NCBI GenBank assembly: GCA_045543635.1
Contig: JAZQMT010000093.1
Coordinates: forward strand, 1 to 27,796
Reading direction: 5' to 3'
Source of the DNA: SIG578 sp045543635
GTDB lineage: Bacteria; Bacillota; Clostridia; Oscillospirales; Ruminococcaceae
Length of the DNA stretch: 27,796 bases
Shown: in pieces, positions 13,544 to 21,176 of the stretch
Layout: each line of letters opens with the position of its first letter
Numbering within the stretch: the stretch's first letter is position 1
The notes under the pieces: model-generated
Databases searched by the model: none
The model's input: only the letters and a program-made list of their open reading frames with translations
Told to the model about the DNA's origin: nothing
Program-made: the position numbers and the translations under genes

Positions 13544-15436
13544 ATGAGTAAGAAACTAAAAGTTTTAGCACTTGTGCTTGTCGCCATCCTCTCTCTTTCT
13601 GTTTTTGCAGGCTGCAAAGACAAAGAGACACAGGGATCCTCTTCTGCTATTACTCAAAGCGATGTTCAGGGCAACACCCAGAACGGCGATGAGCAAAACG
13701 GCGATCAGAACGGCGACGAGAACACTGCTTCCGGCACCGCCTCTGATGAGGATCAAAACGATGGTCCCGGTAACGGAGGTCCCGGAACTAACAACGATGG
13801 TCCCGGTAGTGTCGGTACTACAAGTGGCGGTACAACCTCGCGTGTTAAGGACCCGAACAATGGTAAAAATCCTACCGACATTAATGTGAAAGGTTTCCCC
13901 ATTGTTAAGAACCCGATCACCTTTAAGATTATGGGTCTTTCTTCGCCCAACCGCGGCGATCCGAAAGAGATGAGCATGTTCAAATACATTGAAAAGCTCA
14001 CCAATATTAAGATTGAGTACATCGGTGTCAGCGAATCTGCATACAATGAGAGAAGAACGCTTGCATTGCAGTCCGGCGATATGCCCGATTTGTTCACTTA
14101 TAAGGATTGGGGTGACCTGATGCTTAACAAGTATGGCACAGGCTCTAAGCCCGCTATCGTTGATGTAAGCGATCTGCTTAAGACCTATGCTCCTACGATT
14201 AGTGAGCTTATGAAGAATCCCACCACCAAAGCACTCAACACCTCGGGTGACGGTTCGGTTTATATTATTCCTCAGCGCCCCAGAACCATGATGGACTATT
14301 GGCATTATATCAATGTCAATAAGGTATGGCTCGATAACCTTGGTCTTGACATTCCCAAAACCAGTGCTGAGTTCCTTGATATGCTGAAAGCATTCCGTGA
14401 CGAAGACGCAGATGGTGACGGCGATTTGGATGACGAGGTTCCCTTTGCAACTTCTAACTTAGGCGGAAACTTTACTTTAGGTTTCTGGGGTGTTTACACT
14501 ACTACCGGCATGATTGGTATTGACCTTAACGGCAAAGTTTACTACCCCACTGCGACTAAAAATGCATTGGCAGCTGCTAAATATTGGTATGGTATTCGTT
14601 CTGAGGAAGGCTTAATGGATAAGACGCTCGTTAATGACCAGACCAAGTTCTTAACAGCTGTTAAGAAAGGTAATGTCGGTTGCTATGTTTGGGGAAATAC
14701 AGATTCTAGTGTTATTCCTCCCAATCTGCTTAAACAGTATGTAGCTATTCCCTTCCCCACCGCAAACTTTACAAACAACGAGATTAAGGTTTCCAAATCT
14801 GCTAACCCCTTCAGAAGTATACCGGGTCGCGGTAACTGGGTAATTACCAGCAGCTGCAAGAATGTTCCCGCTATGCTTCGCCTTCTCGATTATCTCACTA
14901 CCTATGATGGAATCATGGTAGGTAACTGGGGAGATCCCAATGGCGGTAACTACAAGAAGAATTCTGACGGTACTTACACCATTACCAACAAAAACCTGAT
15001 CAATGCTGATACTGACTTTAAGAATGCTATGGGTTATCACATGGGTATGGATGAGACTCACAGAGTTATGTCTGATAAGATCATCAGAGACAAGAAGCTT
15101 ATGAACAATAAGGAAGCTGTAAGTGATGCTTATCAGGAGGCAGCCATAAAGACTTATAAGAAGGCACATAAAGAGAATCCTGTTTATCTCATGCCTTCCT
15201 TCCAGAAAACCTCGGAAGAACTGAGACAGCTTAGAGTTTATGAGGGTAAAGACTTTGGAAGCAGTGGTTGGATGTATTCTTATATCTCCGGATATTGGAA
15301 GATTGAAGACTGGGATACCAGAGTTAATAACCTCTATAAGAACGGTCTGCAGGGATATATTAATTTCTATCAGAAGTTCGTTGATAGAAATAAAGCAAGC
15401 CTTGTTAATACCGCAACTTATGATAACGAAAAATAA
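13544..15436 (+). CDS. ABC-transporter extracellular solute-binding lipoprotein (family 1-like)
   Basis: A 630-residue sugar-type solute-binding lipoprotein. It has a signal peptide with lipobox F-A-G-C (lipidated Cys24), then a long low-complexity linker rich in Asn, Gly, Asp, Ser and Thr to about residue 115. The binding domain starts near 120 (PITFKIMGL) and contains YTYKDWGDL-like strands, an acidic loop DEDADGDGDLDDE at 286-298 that looks like a calcium-binding site, and VPFATSNLGG after it. The C-terminal part (KIEDWDTRVNNL, KNGLQGYINFYQKF) is typical of lipoprotein LipO/YtcQ-like SBPs. GGAG lies upstream of ATG 13544. It is monocistronic, with a strong promoter and terminator, and so is separately regulated from the permease operon. 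Which of the two permease pairs it serves is unknown. Confidence 0.9.
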   Translation: MSKKLKVLALVLVAILSLSVFAGCKDKETQGSSSAITQSDVQGNTQNGDEQNGDQNGDENTASGTASDEDQNDGPGNGGPGTNNDGPGSVGTTSGGTTSRVKDPNNGKNPTDINVKGFPIVKNPITFKIMGLSSPNRGDPKEMSMFKYIEKLTNIKIEYIGVSESAYNERRTLALQSGDMPDLFTYKDWGDLMLNKYGTGSKPAIVDVSDLLKTYAPTISELMKNPTTKALNTSGDGSVYIIPQRPRTMMDYWHYINVNKVWLDNLGLDIPKTSAEFLDMLKAFRDEDADGDGDLDDEVPFATSNLGGNFTLGFWGVYTTTGMIGIDLNGKVYYPTATKNALAAAKYWYGIRSEEGLMDKTLVNDQTKFLTAVKKGNVGCYVWGNTDSSVIPPNLLKQYVAIPFPTANFTNNEIKVSKSANPFRSIPGRGNWVITSSCKNVPAMLRLLDYLTTYDGIMVGNWGDPNGGNYKKNSDGTYTITNKNLINADTDFKNAMGYHMGMDETHRVMSDKIIRDKKLMNNKEAVSDAYQEAAIKTYKKAHKENPVYLMPSFQKTSEELRQLRVYEGKDFGSSGWMYSYISGYWKIEDWDTRVNNLYKNGLQGYINFYQKFVDRNKASLVNTATYDNEK

Positions 15437-15475
15437 GCTTAATTTAAAAAACTTGTTTTATAAAATATAAACCCT

Positions 15476-15506
15476 AAAGGGGCGGTCAAAAATGACCGCC
15501 CCTTTT
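15476..15506 (+). terminator. Strong intrinsic terminator after the SBP lipoprotein gene
   Basis: AAAGGGGCGGTCA (15476-15488), loop AAAA, TGACCGCCCCTTT (15493-15505): a perfect 13-bp arm running into T residues. It separates this gene from the downstream operon. Confidence 0.95.
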
Positions 15507-15616
15507 CGCAATATTTGCAATATTGAAAGAGACAAAATGCGGTGACTTAAGTTTATTGTCCATTGCACATTGCTAAAAATTGCATAAAATATTTGTTCAA
15601 AAAACACAAAAAAAAC

Positions 15617-15645
15617 TTTACATTTTGCCGTTTGCGTGCTATACT
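15617..15645 (+). promoter_or_regulatory. Sigma-A promoter of the eight-gene transport operon
   Basis: TTTACA (15617-15622), 17-base spacer, TATACT (15640-15645) with extended -10 TG at 15637-15638. Transcription should start near 15652, about 650 bases before the first gene. An inverted repeat TGTGCA-TAT-TGCACA (15685-15699) lies about 35 bases into the transcript. Confidence 0.75.
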
Positions 15646-15651
15646 GAATAA

Positions 15652-16302
15652 TACGGCGAAATGTGTTTTAATGCGGAAATAAAATGTGCATATTGCACAA
15701 ATATTTTGCATGAATTTAGGTAAAAAGCCGATAACTCTGTTTTGCAGAATGATATTGGTTTAAAACAAATATCTTTAAAAGAGAAGAAAATTTTGCCGTA
15801 AGCTCCTTAAAGAGGGTACAGGCCTTTTTGAGTTGAGTTTCTATTCACTCACGCAACGATGCATATTGCGTGAGTGGTGAAATTTGGCGCTGTTTCTTGC
15901 CCGGGTCTGTGGCAGTAAGCAAAGTAAAGCCAGAGGGCTTTTCTGAATAAGTGTCGGAACAAAAGCTTTGTAATGCTGCGCAGTTCGGGTCGTCCGAAAA
16001 TCGGATTCGAGGAGAATTAGTAGTGCCATTTTCCTGCCGTGGCGGGAAATAAGAGCGCCTGCTTATTTGGGCGTTCTGCAAAAAAATAGGAGAGCGGCAT
16101 TGCCGCAATCCGACTGATATTGTCCAAGGCTGCGGATCAGCCGCACTCTTTCAGAGGGAAGGGTATCATGGGCGATATTGGAAGTTCGGCTGCTTTATGC
16201 GGCAAAATCTCCGCTCGGAGATCCGTCGGGCGAAAAAACACTATCACCGAGATCGCCCCACACAAGTGGCGCGGCAATTTATGCGGTGGAATGGGGATTA
16301 TT
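15652..16302 (+). ncRNA. Long structured leader of the transport operon, possible cis-regulatory RNA
   Basis: About 650 transcribed bases precede the first gene and are richer in G and C than the flanking intergenic DNA. Local hairpins line up in series: CACTCACGCAA 15846-15856 with TTGCGTGAGTG 15866-15876 (11 bp, perfect); AAAGCC-AGAG-GGCTTT near 15928; TCCGA-AAA-TCGGA near 15992; a 9-bp arm in TTTCCTGCC...GGCGGGAAA near 16030; AGAGCGCC...GGGCGTTCT just after it; GCGGC-ATT-GCCGC near 16096; and GGCTG-CGGAT-CAGCC near 16124. A possible closing helix joins ATTTTGCCGTA (15790-15800) and TGCGGCAAAAT (16198-16208). I do not recognise any riboswitch consensus. The gene frame is open from 16120, but that upstream part lacks a ribosome site. 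Function is inferred only. Confidence 0.45.
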
Positions 16303-19239
16303 ATGAAGCAAAGAAAGAAAACATCGGTTGTAACAAAAGCGGCATCCGTAGCGTTAGCGGTTGTGCTTTTGCTCTCTTCCGGCTCAACTGTTTTTGCCGG
16401 AAAAACCCTTGCCGAAAACATTAACTTCAAAGAGCAGATAAAGCTCGAAGATGTTTTGTACAATTACAATTATTTCGGCGATTATGTAAAGGAAAAGGAA
16501 AAGGATTTCTCCGACGTCACGGATACCGAGATCAAGCTCGATATTCATGGCTACTCGGCTTTTAAAGGTGCAGCTCCTGTGGCTAAAACCCTTGAGGGAA
16601 AGGAAAACGTTCTTTATATTCCCAATGAGAACACTTCCATCACATGGGAATTTACCGTTGAAAAAGCCGGATTTTACGAGATTACTTTTGAATATCTTCC
16701 GGTTGACGGAAATTCTCTTCCTGTAACCAAAGGTTTCCAGATTGATGGCAAATATCTGTATGATGAGCTTTCTACCATCAAGTTTGCTCGCCATTATGTT
16801 GATTCTGAAAAACCCAGAACCAACAGTCTTGGAGACCATGTGCGCCCCTCCCAGCTTGAGGTTCAGGAGTGGACAGTTACCGACCTGTATGACGCGCAGG
16901 GCGAATATGCAAGTCCTCTCAAAGTGGCGCTGACCGAAGGTACACATACTATCACAATGGTACATATCGACCAGCCGATTGCTATTGCATCCTTCTCTCT
17001 TACTGCTCCCGAACAGTTGAAATCTTATGCTGAAGTGAAAAAGGAGTATGAGACAAAGGGTTATAAAAACGCAACTAAGGCTGTTCGCTTTGAGGCAGAG
17101 GATAAAGACCATGTTCTTTATAAGACAGACTCCTCGATTACCATTGCAAACAGCAGTGATTCAACGCTTACACCGCAAGGTGTCACCTCCAGAAAATATA
17201 ACCATATCGGTGCCGCTTCTTGGTCTACCGGAGGACAGGAAATTTCCTGGAAGTTTACCGTTGAGGAAAGCGGTCTTTATCAGCTTGCTCCCAGACTTTA
17301 TCAGGCATATGGCAATGGTCTTTCCTCTACTCGCCGAATTGAAATTGACGGTGAGGTTCCATTTGAGGAATTTAATGAGTATGTTTTTGTGTTTGAGGAT
17401 GGTTGGCAGACAAAGCCGCTTGTTGATAAGGATAGCAATCCCTACCTTATCTATCTTGATGAGGGGAACCACACCATCAGCATGAAGGTTGTTACCGGTC
17501 AAATGACCGAGGTTGTTCATTTGCTTATGGATGTAACTTCCAGAATGTCCAATGCGTATCGTAACATCACCATGATTACCGGTCAGAGCCCTGACTTAAA
17601 CTATGATTATGGTTTGGAAAAACAGATTACCTCACTGATAAGTGATATGGAAATTATCAGAGATGAACTGAAAGATGTTATTGCACGCGTTGATGCTTTT
17701 GCAAATAAAACAACTTCAATCGAAAACAATCTTACCATTACTGTTGAAATGATTGAAGAGATCATTAAAGATCCTGATGTCATTCCTTCAAATCTCAGTA
17801 ACATCACCTCTTCGATTACCAGTATCGGTACATGGCTTTCTGATGTCAAGAGCCAGAGCCTTGCATTGGACTTTATTAGATTTACCGATCCCGATGAGAA
17901 GGTTGTTAATGATCAGGAAACCTTCTGGGATATGCTTCGCGGCATGTTTATGAACTTTATTCTCTCTTATCAGAAGGATTACACCGCTATCGGTTCTTTT
18001 GCTGAAGAAAATGAGGATTATGAGACGATAGAGGTTATGGTTGCTCAAAGTAGAGAGTGGCTTGAGATATTAAAGGATCTAATTGACTCTGATTTTACGA
18101 AAAAGTATAAAACTAATGTAAAGCTCAATATTCTCACCTCAGGTGATATTGGCTCTTCGGGAGGTCCCTTGCTTCTTGCAATCAATGCAGGAACTGCGCC
18201 TGATGTTATTCTGGGAAGCGGACCGGAAACTGCAATTAACTATGCAATCCGAGATGTCATGTATGACATTTCAAAGTTTGATGATTATGAAGAGGTTAAA
18301 AAGCGTTTCCTTGCAGAAAGCTTTGTGCCTCTTACCTACGAAGGCGGCGTCTACGGTCTCCCTGAGACAATTAGCTTTAAAGCAACCTTTGTTCGTACCG
18401 ACATTTTTGAGCAGCTTGACCTGAAAGTTCCCAACACTTGGGATGAGCTGGTTGATGATCTGCTTCCGCAGCTGTATTCTTATAACATGCAGTGCGATGT
18501 TCCTACTTGGTACGGTGTTCATATTTATCAAAACGGCGGACAGTATTACAGCGACAGCGTTTATTCCAGTAAGCTCAATTCTCCCGAGGTTCTCAAGGGA
18601 ATGGACCAGCTTACCAGCTTCTTTACTGACTATGGTTGTCCCATCCAAGTCAGCTTCTTAAACCGTTTCCGTTCCGGTGAAATTCCCATCGGTATCGGTA
18701 CATGGGCAAACTATCAGCAGCTTGTATTTTCGGCACCCGAGCTTACAGGTAAATGGAAAATGTATCCTATTCCTGCAACGGTTATGGAGGACGGAACGCT
18801 TAACAGATGCTCCAGTGATGTTCAGGGTGGTAGTGTCTCGATTCTTTCAACCGTTGAAGATGATCTTGCAGATAACGCTTGGGAGTTTATAAAATGGTAC
18901 ACCAGTGCCGATGTTCAGACAGACTACGGCCGACAGATTGAGACCATTTTGGGAATTCAGTCTCGTTATCTCTCTGCGAACCTGGAAGCATTTAGAAGGC
19001 TTCCCTGGACCACCTATGAGCTCGAAATTATTGAAGAGTCTCTTAAATGGGCAAAAGAAGTTCCCAATGGACTTGGTACTTATTTGTGCAGCCGTACGCT
19101 TTCCAATGCATATAACCGTATCGTTGTTACCGGTACACAGACTGTTCGTGAGGCTATGGAACAGGCACATGAAGAGTTAGATACCGAAATGAAGAGAAAA
19201 CAGGTTATGTACCGAGTCAATCTTGAAGGAAAAGAATAA
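16303..19239 (+). CDS. Large secreted SBP fused to two carbohydrate-binding-like modules
   Basis: A 978-residue exported protein. Residues 1-32 form a Sec signal peptide cut by signal peptidase I (TVFA|GK), with no lipobox Cys. About 75-234 and 260-416 are two related beta-sandwich modules of CBM6/CBM35 type; each has a W-x-F-T-V-E-x-(A/S)-G-x-Y strand (ITWEFTVEKAGFYEI and ISWKFTVEESGLYQL) and a late G-T/N-H-T-I strand. A helical segment follows (about 420-570). From 573 on is a family 1-like solute-binding domain (INAGTAPDVILGSG, GLPETISFKATFVRTDIF, IPIGIGTWANYQQLVF). It is the first gene of the transport operon, 27 bases before a permease. ATG 16303 is preferred over the frame opening at 16120 because the signal peptide starts there and GGGGA lies just upstream. 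How it is held at the cell without lipid is unclear. Confidence 0.85.
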   Translation: MKQRKKTSVVTKAASVALAVVLLLSSGSTVFAGKTLAENINFKEQIKLEDVLYNYNYFGDYVKEKEKDFSDVTDTEIKLDIHGYSAFKGAAPVAKTLEGKENVLYIPNENTSITWEFTVEKAGFYEITFEYLPVDGNSLPVTKGFQIDGKYLYDELSTIKFARHYVDSEKPRTNSLGDHVRPSQLEVQEWTVTDLYDAQGEYASPLKVALTEGTHTITMVHIDQPIAIASFSLTAPEQLKSYAEVKKEYETKGYKNATKAVRFEAEDKDHVLYKTDSSITIANSSDSTLTPQGVTSRKYNHIGAASWSTGGQEISWKFTVEESGLYQLAPRLYQAYGNGLSSTRRIEIDGEVPFEEFNEYVFVFEDGWQTKPLVDKDSNPYLIYLDEGNHTISMKVVTGQMTEVVHLLMDVTSRMSNAYRNITMITGQSPDLNYDYGLEKQITSLISDMEIIRDELKDVIARVDAFANKTTSIENNLTITVEMIEEIIKDPDVIPSNLSNITSSITSIGTWLSDVKSQSLALDFIRFTDPDEKVVNDQETFWDMLRGMFMNFILSYQKDYTAIGSFAEENEDYETIEVMVAQSREWLEILKDLIDSDFTKKYKTNVKLNILTSGDIGSSGGPLLLAINAGTAPDVILGSGPETAINYAIRDVMYDISKFDDYEEVKKRFLAESFVPLTYEGGVYGLPETISFKATFVRTDIFEQLDLKVPNTWDELVDDLLPQLYSYNMQCDVPTWYGVHIYQNGGQYYSDSVYSSKLNSPEVLKGMDQLTSFFTDYGCPIQVSFLNRFRSGEIPIGIGTWANYQQLVFSAPELTGKWKMYPIPATVMEDGTLNRCSSDVQGGSVSILSTVEDDLADNAWEFIKWYTSADVQTDYGRQIETILGIQSRYLSANLEAFRRLPWTTYELEIIEESLKWAKEVPNGLGTYLCSRTLSNAYNRIVVTGTQTVREAMEQAHEELDTEMKRKQVMYRVNLEGKE

Positions 19240-19266
19240 ACCGAGTAAGTTTATATGGAGGTCAAT

Positions 19267-20226
19267 ATGGCTACAGCAACAATAGCAGAAAAAGCTTCCA
19301 AAAAACGCGCTCCCAGAGCAAAGAAGAGAAAGTATAAAAGCGGTGCCGTTGGCTCTTTCAGCGGCACCCTGACCGCGATTATCTTCTTCCTGCCGTTTTT
19401 TACGCTTTTTTGCATTTTTACAATAGGTCCGGTCGCACAATCAGCTCTTTACAGTTTTACCAACTTTGACTTGGTTCGCGACCCGGAATTTATCGGCTTG
19501 GACAATTACAAAACCCTCTTTTTGGATGATCCCCTGTTTATGCAGTCACTTAAAGTTACCTTTATGTTCGCATTGCTCACCGGACCGATTGGATACATCA
19601 TGTCCTTTGTTATGGCATGGGTACTCAATGACATGAGAGGCAGAAAGGTTCTTGCACTTGCTTTCTATGCTCCGTCTATCTGCAGCGGAACTGCAATGTC
19701 GGTCGTTTGGGGCTATCTGTTCTCTTCCGACAGTTACGGCCTTATAAACCATGCGCTCTTGAATCTTGGTATCATCAGCAGCCCTATCCTCTGGGCCAGC
19801 AATCCTGATACGATTATTCCCTGCTGCGTTCTTATTGACGTTTGGATGGGTATGGGTACCGGATTTTTGGTCTTTATGGCAGGTCTCCAAAATCAGGACA
19901 GAGAGCTTCTCGAAGCCGGCTCTCTTGACGGAATTAAATCCCGTTTTCAGGAGCTGTTTTACATAACGCTTCCCCAGATGAAGCCGCAGCTTCTTTTCGG
20001 CGCTATCAGTGCTATTTCCGGTGCGTTTGGTGTTTTCGGCGTTATTGCTTCTTTTGCCGGACATCCCACGCCTAACTATGTCGCTCACACTATGGTAGCT
20101 CATCTGCAGGACTACGCTTTCACAAAACTTGAGATGGGTTACGCATCTGCTATCGCAGTCGTACTTTTTGCAATCACTTTTGCAGCAAGTAAACTCTGTA
20201 TGTGGATGCTCACCGATAAGGACTAA
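19267..20226 (+). CDS. ABC sugar transporter permease, MalF-like (pair A)
   Basis: A 319-residue permease with six membrane helices after a strongly basic N-terminal tail (KKRAPRAKKRKYKSG). The cytoplasmic EAA loop that docks the ATPase is seen as ELLEAGSLDGIKSRFQELFY, with Gly in the second Ala position of the EAA signature, followed by ITLPQMKPQLLFG. Family: binding-protein-dependent transport inner-membrane component of carbohydrate (CUT1) importers. The frame opens at ATG 19255, but GGAGG at 19257-19261 points to ATG 19267 as the start. It follows the large SBP by 27 bases and precedes its partner permease by 52. Confidence 0.92.
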   Translation: MATATIAEKASKKRAPRAKKRKYKSGAVGSFSGTLTAIIFFLPFFTLFCIFTIGPVAQSALYSFTNFDLVRDPEFIGLDNYKTLFLDDPLFMQSLKVTFMFALLTGPIGYIMSFVMAWVLNDMRGRKVLALAFYAPSICSGTAMSVVWGYLFSSDSYGLINHALLNLGIISSPILWASNPDTIIPCCVLIDVWMGMGTGFLVFMAGLQNQDRELLEAGSLDGIKSRFQELFYITLPQMKPQLLFGAISAISGAFGVFGVIASFAGHPTPNYVAHTMVAHLQDYAFTKLEMGYASAIAVVLFAITFAASKLCMWMLTDKD

Positions 20227-20241
20227 GCATTTTGTCCTTAT
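20216..20241 (+). promoter_or_regulatory. Intercistronic hairpin spanning the stop codon of permease A1
   Basis: ATAAGGAC (20216-20223) pairs perfectly with GTCCTTAT (20234-20241) around a 10-base loop that contains the stop codon. No U run follows, so it is not a standard terminator. It could stabilise an upstream mRNA end or moderate read-through to the next permease. Confidence 0.4.
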
Positions 20242-20278
20242 ACCCTCAAAAGTTTAACATGAAAGGAAAGTAGTAGAT

Positions 20279-21160
20279 ATGGCAATGGTACAAAAAGGTC
20301 TGCATATCAGGCTTGGTAAAAAAGCCTATATTCAGATTTCTGCAAGCCGCGTACTGCTCTACATTTTTGTTTTGGCAGTGCTTTGTTTCACGGCTTTGCC
20401 GCTTGTGTATGTTATCACAACTGCATTTAAGCCCATTGATGAGCTTTTAAAATTCCCTCCGCAGTTCTTCTTTAAAAGGCCGACGATGCAAAACTTTAAA
20501 GACCTTGTTTTTGCGGCAAGCAGTGCAAGTGTTCCCTTTATTAGAAGTGTTGCAAACAGCGTTTTTGTCGTTGTTCTTTCGGTTTTGTCCTCTGTTTTGA
20601 TTTCTTCACTGGGTGCTTATTCCATTGCAAAAATGGATCTCCCCTTTAAGAAACAGATTATGTCTCTAATCGTTGCAGCGCTGGCATTCCCCGGTTCGTT
20701 GCAGAGTATTCCGACCTATCTTATCATTAAAAATCTTGGAATGCTCAATACCTATTGGTCCCTGATTCTTCCCCCGCTGGGTTCTGCTTTTAACTTTTTT
20801 ATGATGAAGCAGTTCTGTCAGCAAATTCCTACGCCGCTTCTTGAGGCAGCAAGGATTGACGGTGCAAATGAGCTGAGAATTTTTACCAGCATTGTTTTTC
20901 CGTTCCTTGCTCCCGCATGGGCAACTCTTATCGTTTTCTGCTTCAAAGCAGTTTGGAACGATTCTGGCGGTCCTATACTCTATATTAGCGACGAAGCAAT
21001 GAGAACCTTGCCTGTTGCAATCAGCCAAATCGGCGGAACGCTGGCTCGTTCAGGTGCTATGGCGGCAGCTACATTAATTATGACAGCGCCGACGGTTATT
21101 ATCTATACCGCGCTGCAAAGCCGCGTTATTGAAACCATGGCACATACCGGAATCAAATAA
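20279..21160 (+). CDS. ABC sugar transporter permease, MalG-like (pair A)
   Basis: A 293-residue CUT1-type permease with six membrane helices. The N-terminal helix ends with LPLVYVITTAFKPIDELL, the common MalG start pattern. The EAA loop is LLEAARIDGANELRIFTSIVFPFLAPAWATL, a good match to EAA-x3-G-x9-I-x-L-P. The C-terminus RVIETMAHTGIK resembles the usual G-(A/S)-V-K end. AAAGGAAAG precedes ATG 20279. It pairs with the preceding permease; the ATPase (an MsmX/UgpC-type shared subunit) is not in the window. Confidence 0.92.
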   Translation: MAMVQKGLHIRLGKKAYIQISASRVLLYIFVLAVLCFTALPLVYVITTAFKPIDELLKFPPQFFFKRPTMQNFKDLVFAASSASVPFIRSVANSVFVVVLSVLSSVLISSLGAYSIAKMDLPFKKQIMSLIVAALAFPGSLQSIPTYLIIKNLGMLNTYWSLILPPLGSAFNFFMMKQFCQQIPTPLLEAARIDGANELRIFTSIVFPFLAPAWATLIVFCFKAVWNDSGGPILYISDEAMRTLPVAISQIGGTLARSGAMAAATLIMTAPTVIIYTALQSRVIETMAHTGIK

Positions 21161-21176
21161 GATAGGAGAAGGTCAG

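Noticed and set aside
15652..16302. Known riboswitch or T-box in the long leader
   Set aside because: I looked for the conserved cores of cobalamin, TPP, SAM, FMN, lysine, c-di-GMP-I and T-box elements and found no convincing match by eye.
16120..16302. 61-codon N-terminal extension of the large SBP
   Set aside because: It would bury the signal peptide and lacks a ribosome site; the region is better explained as structured leader.
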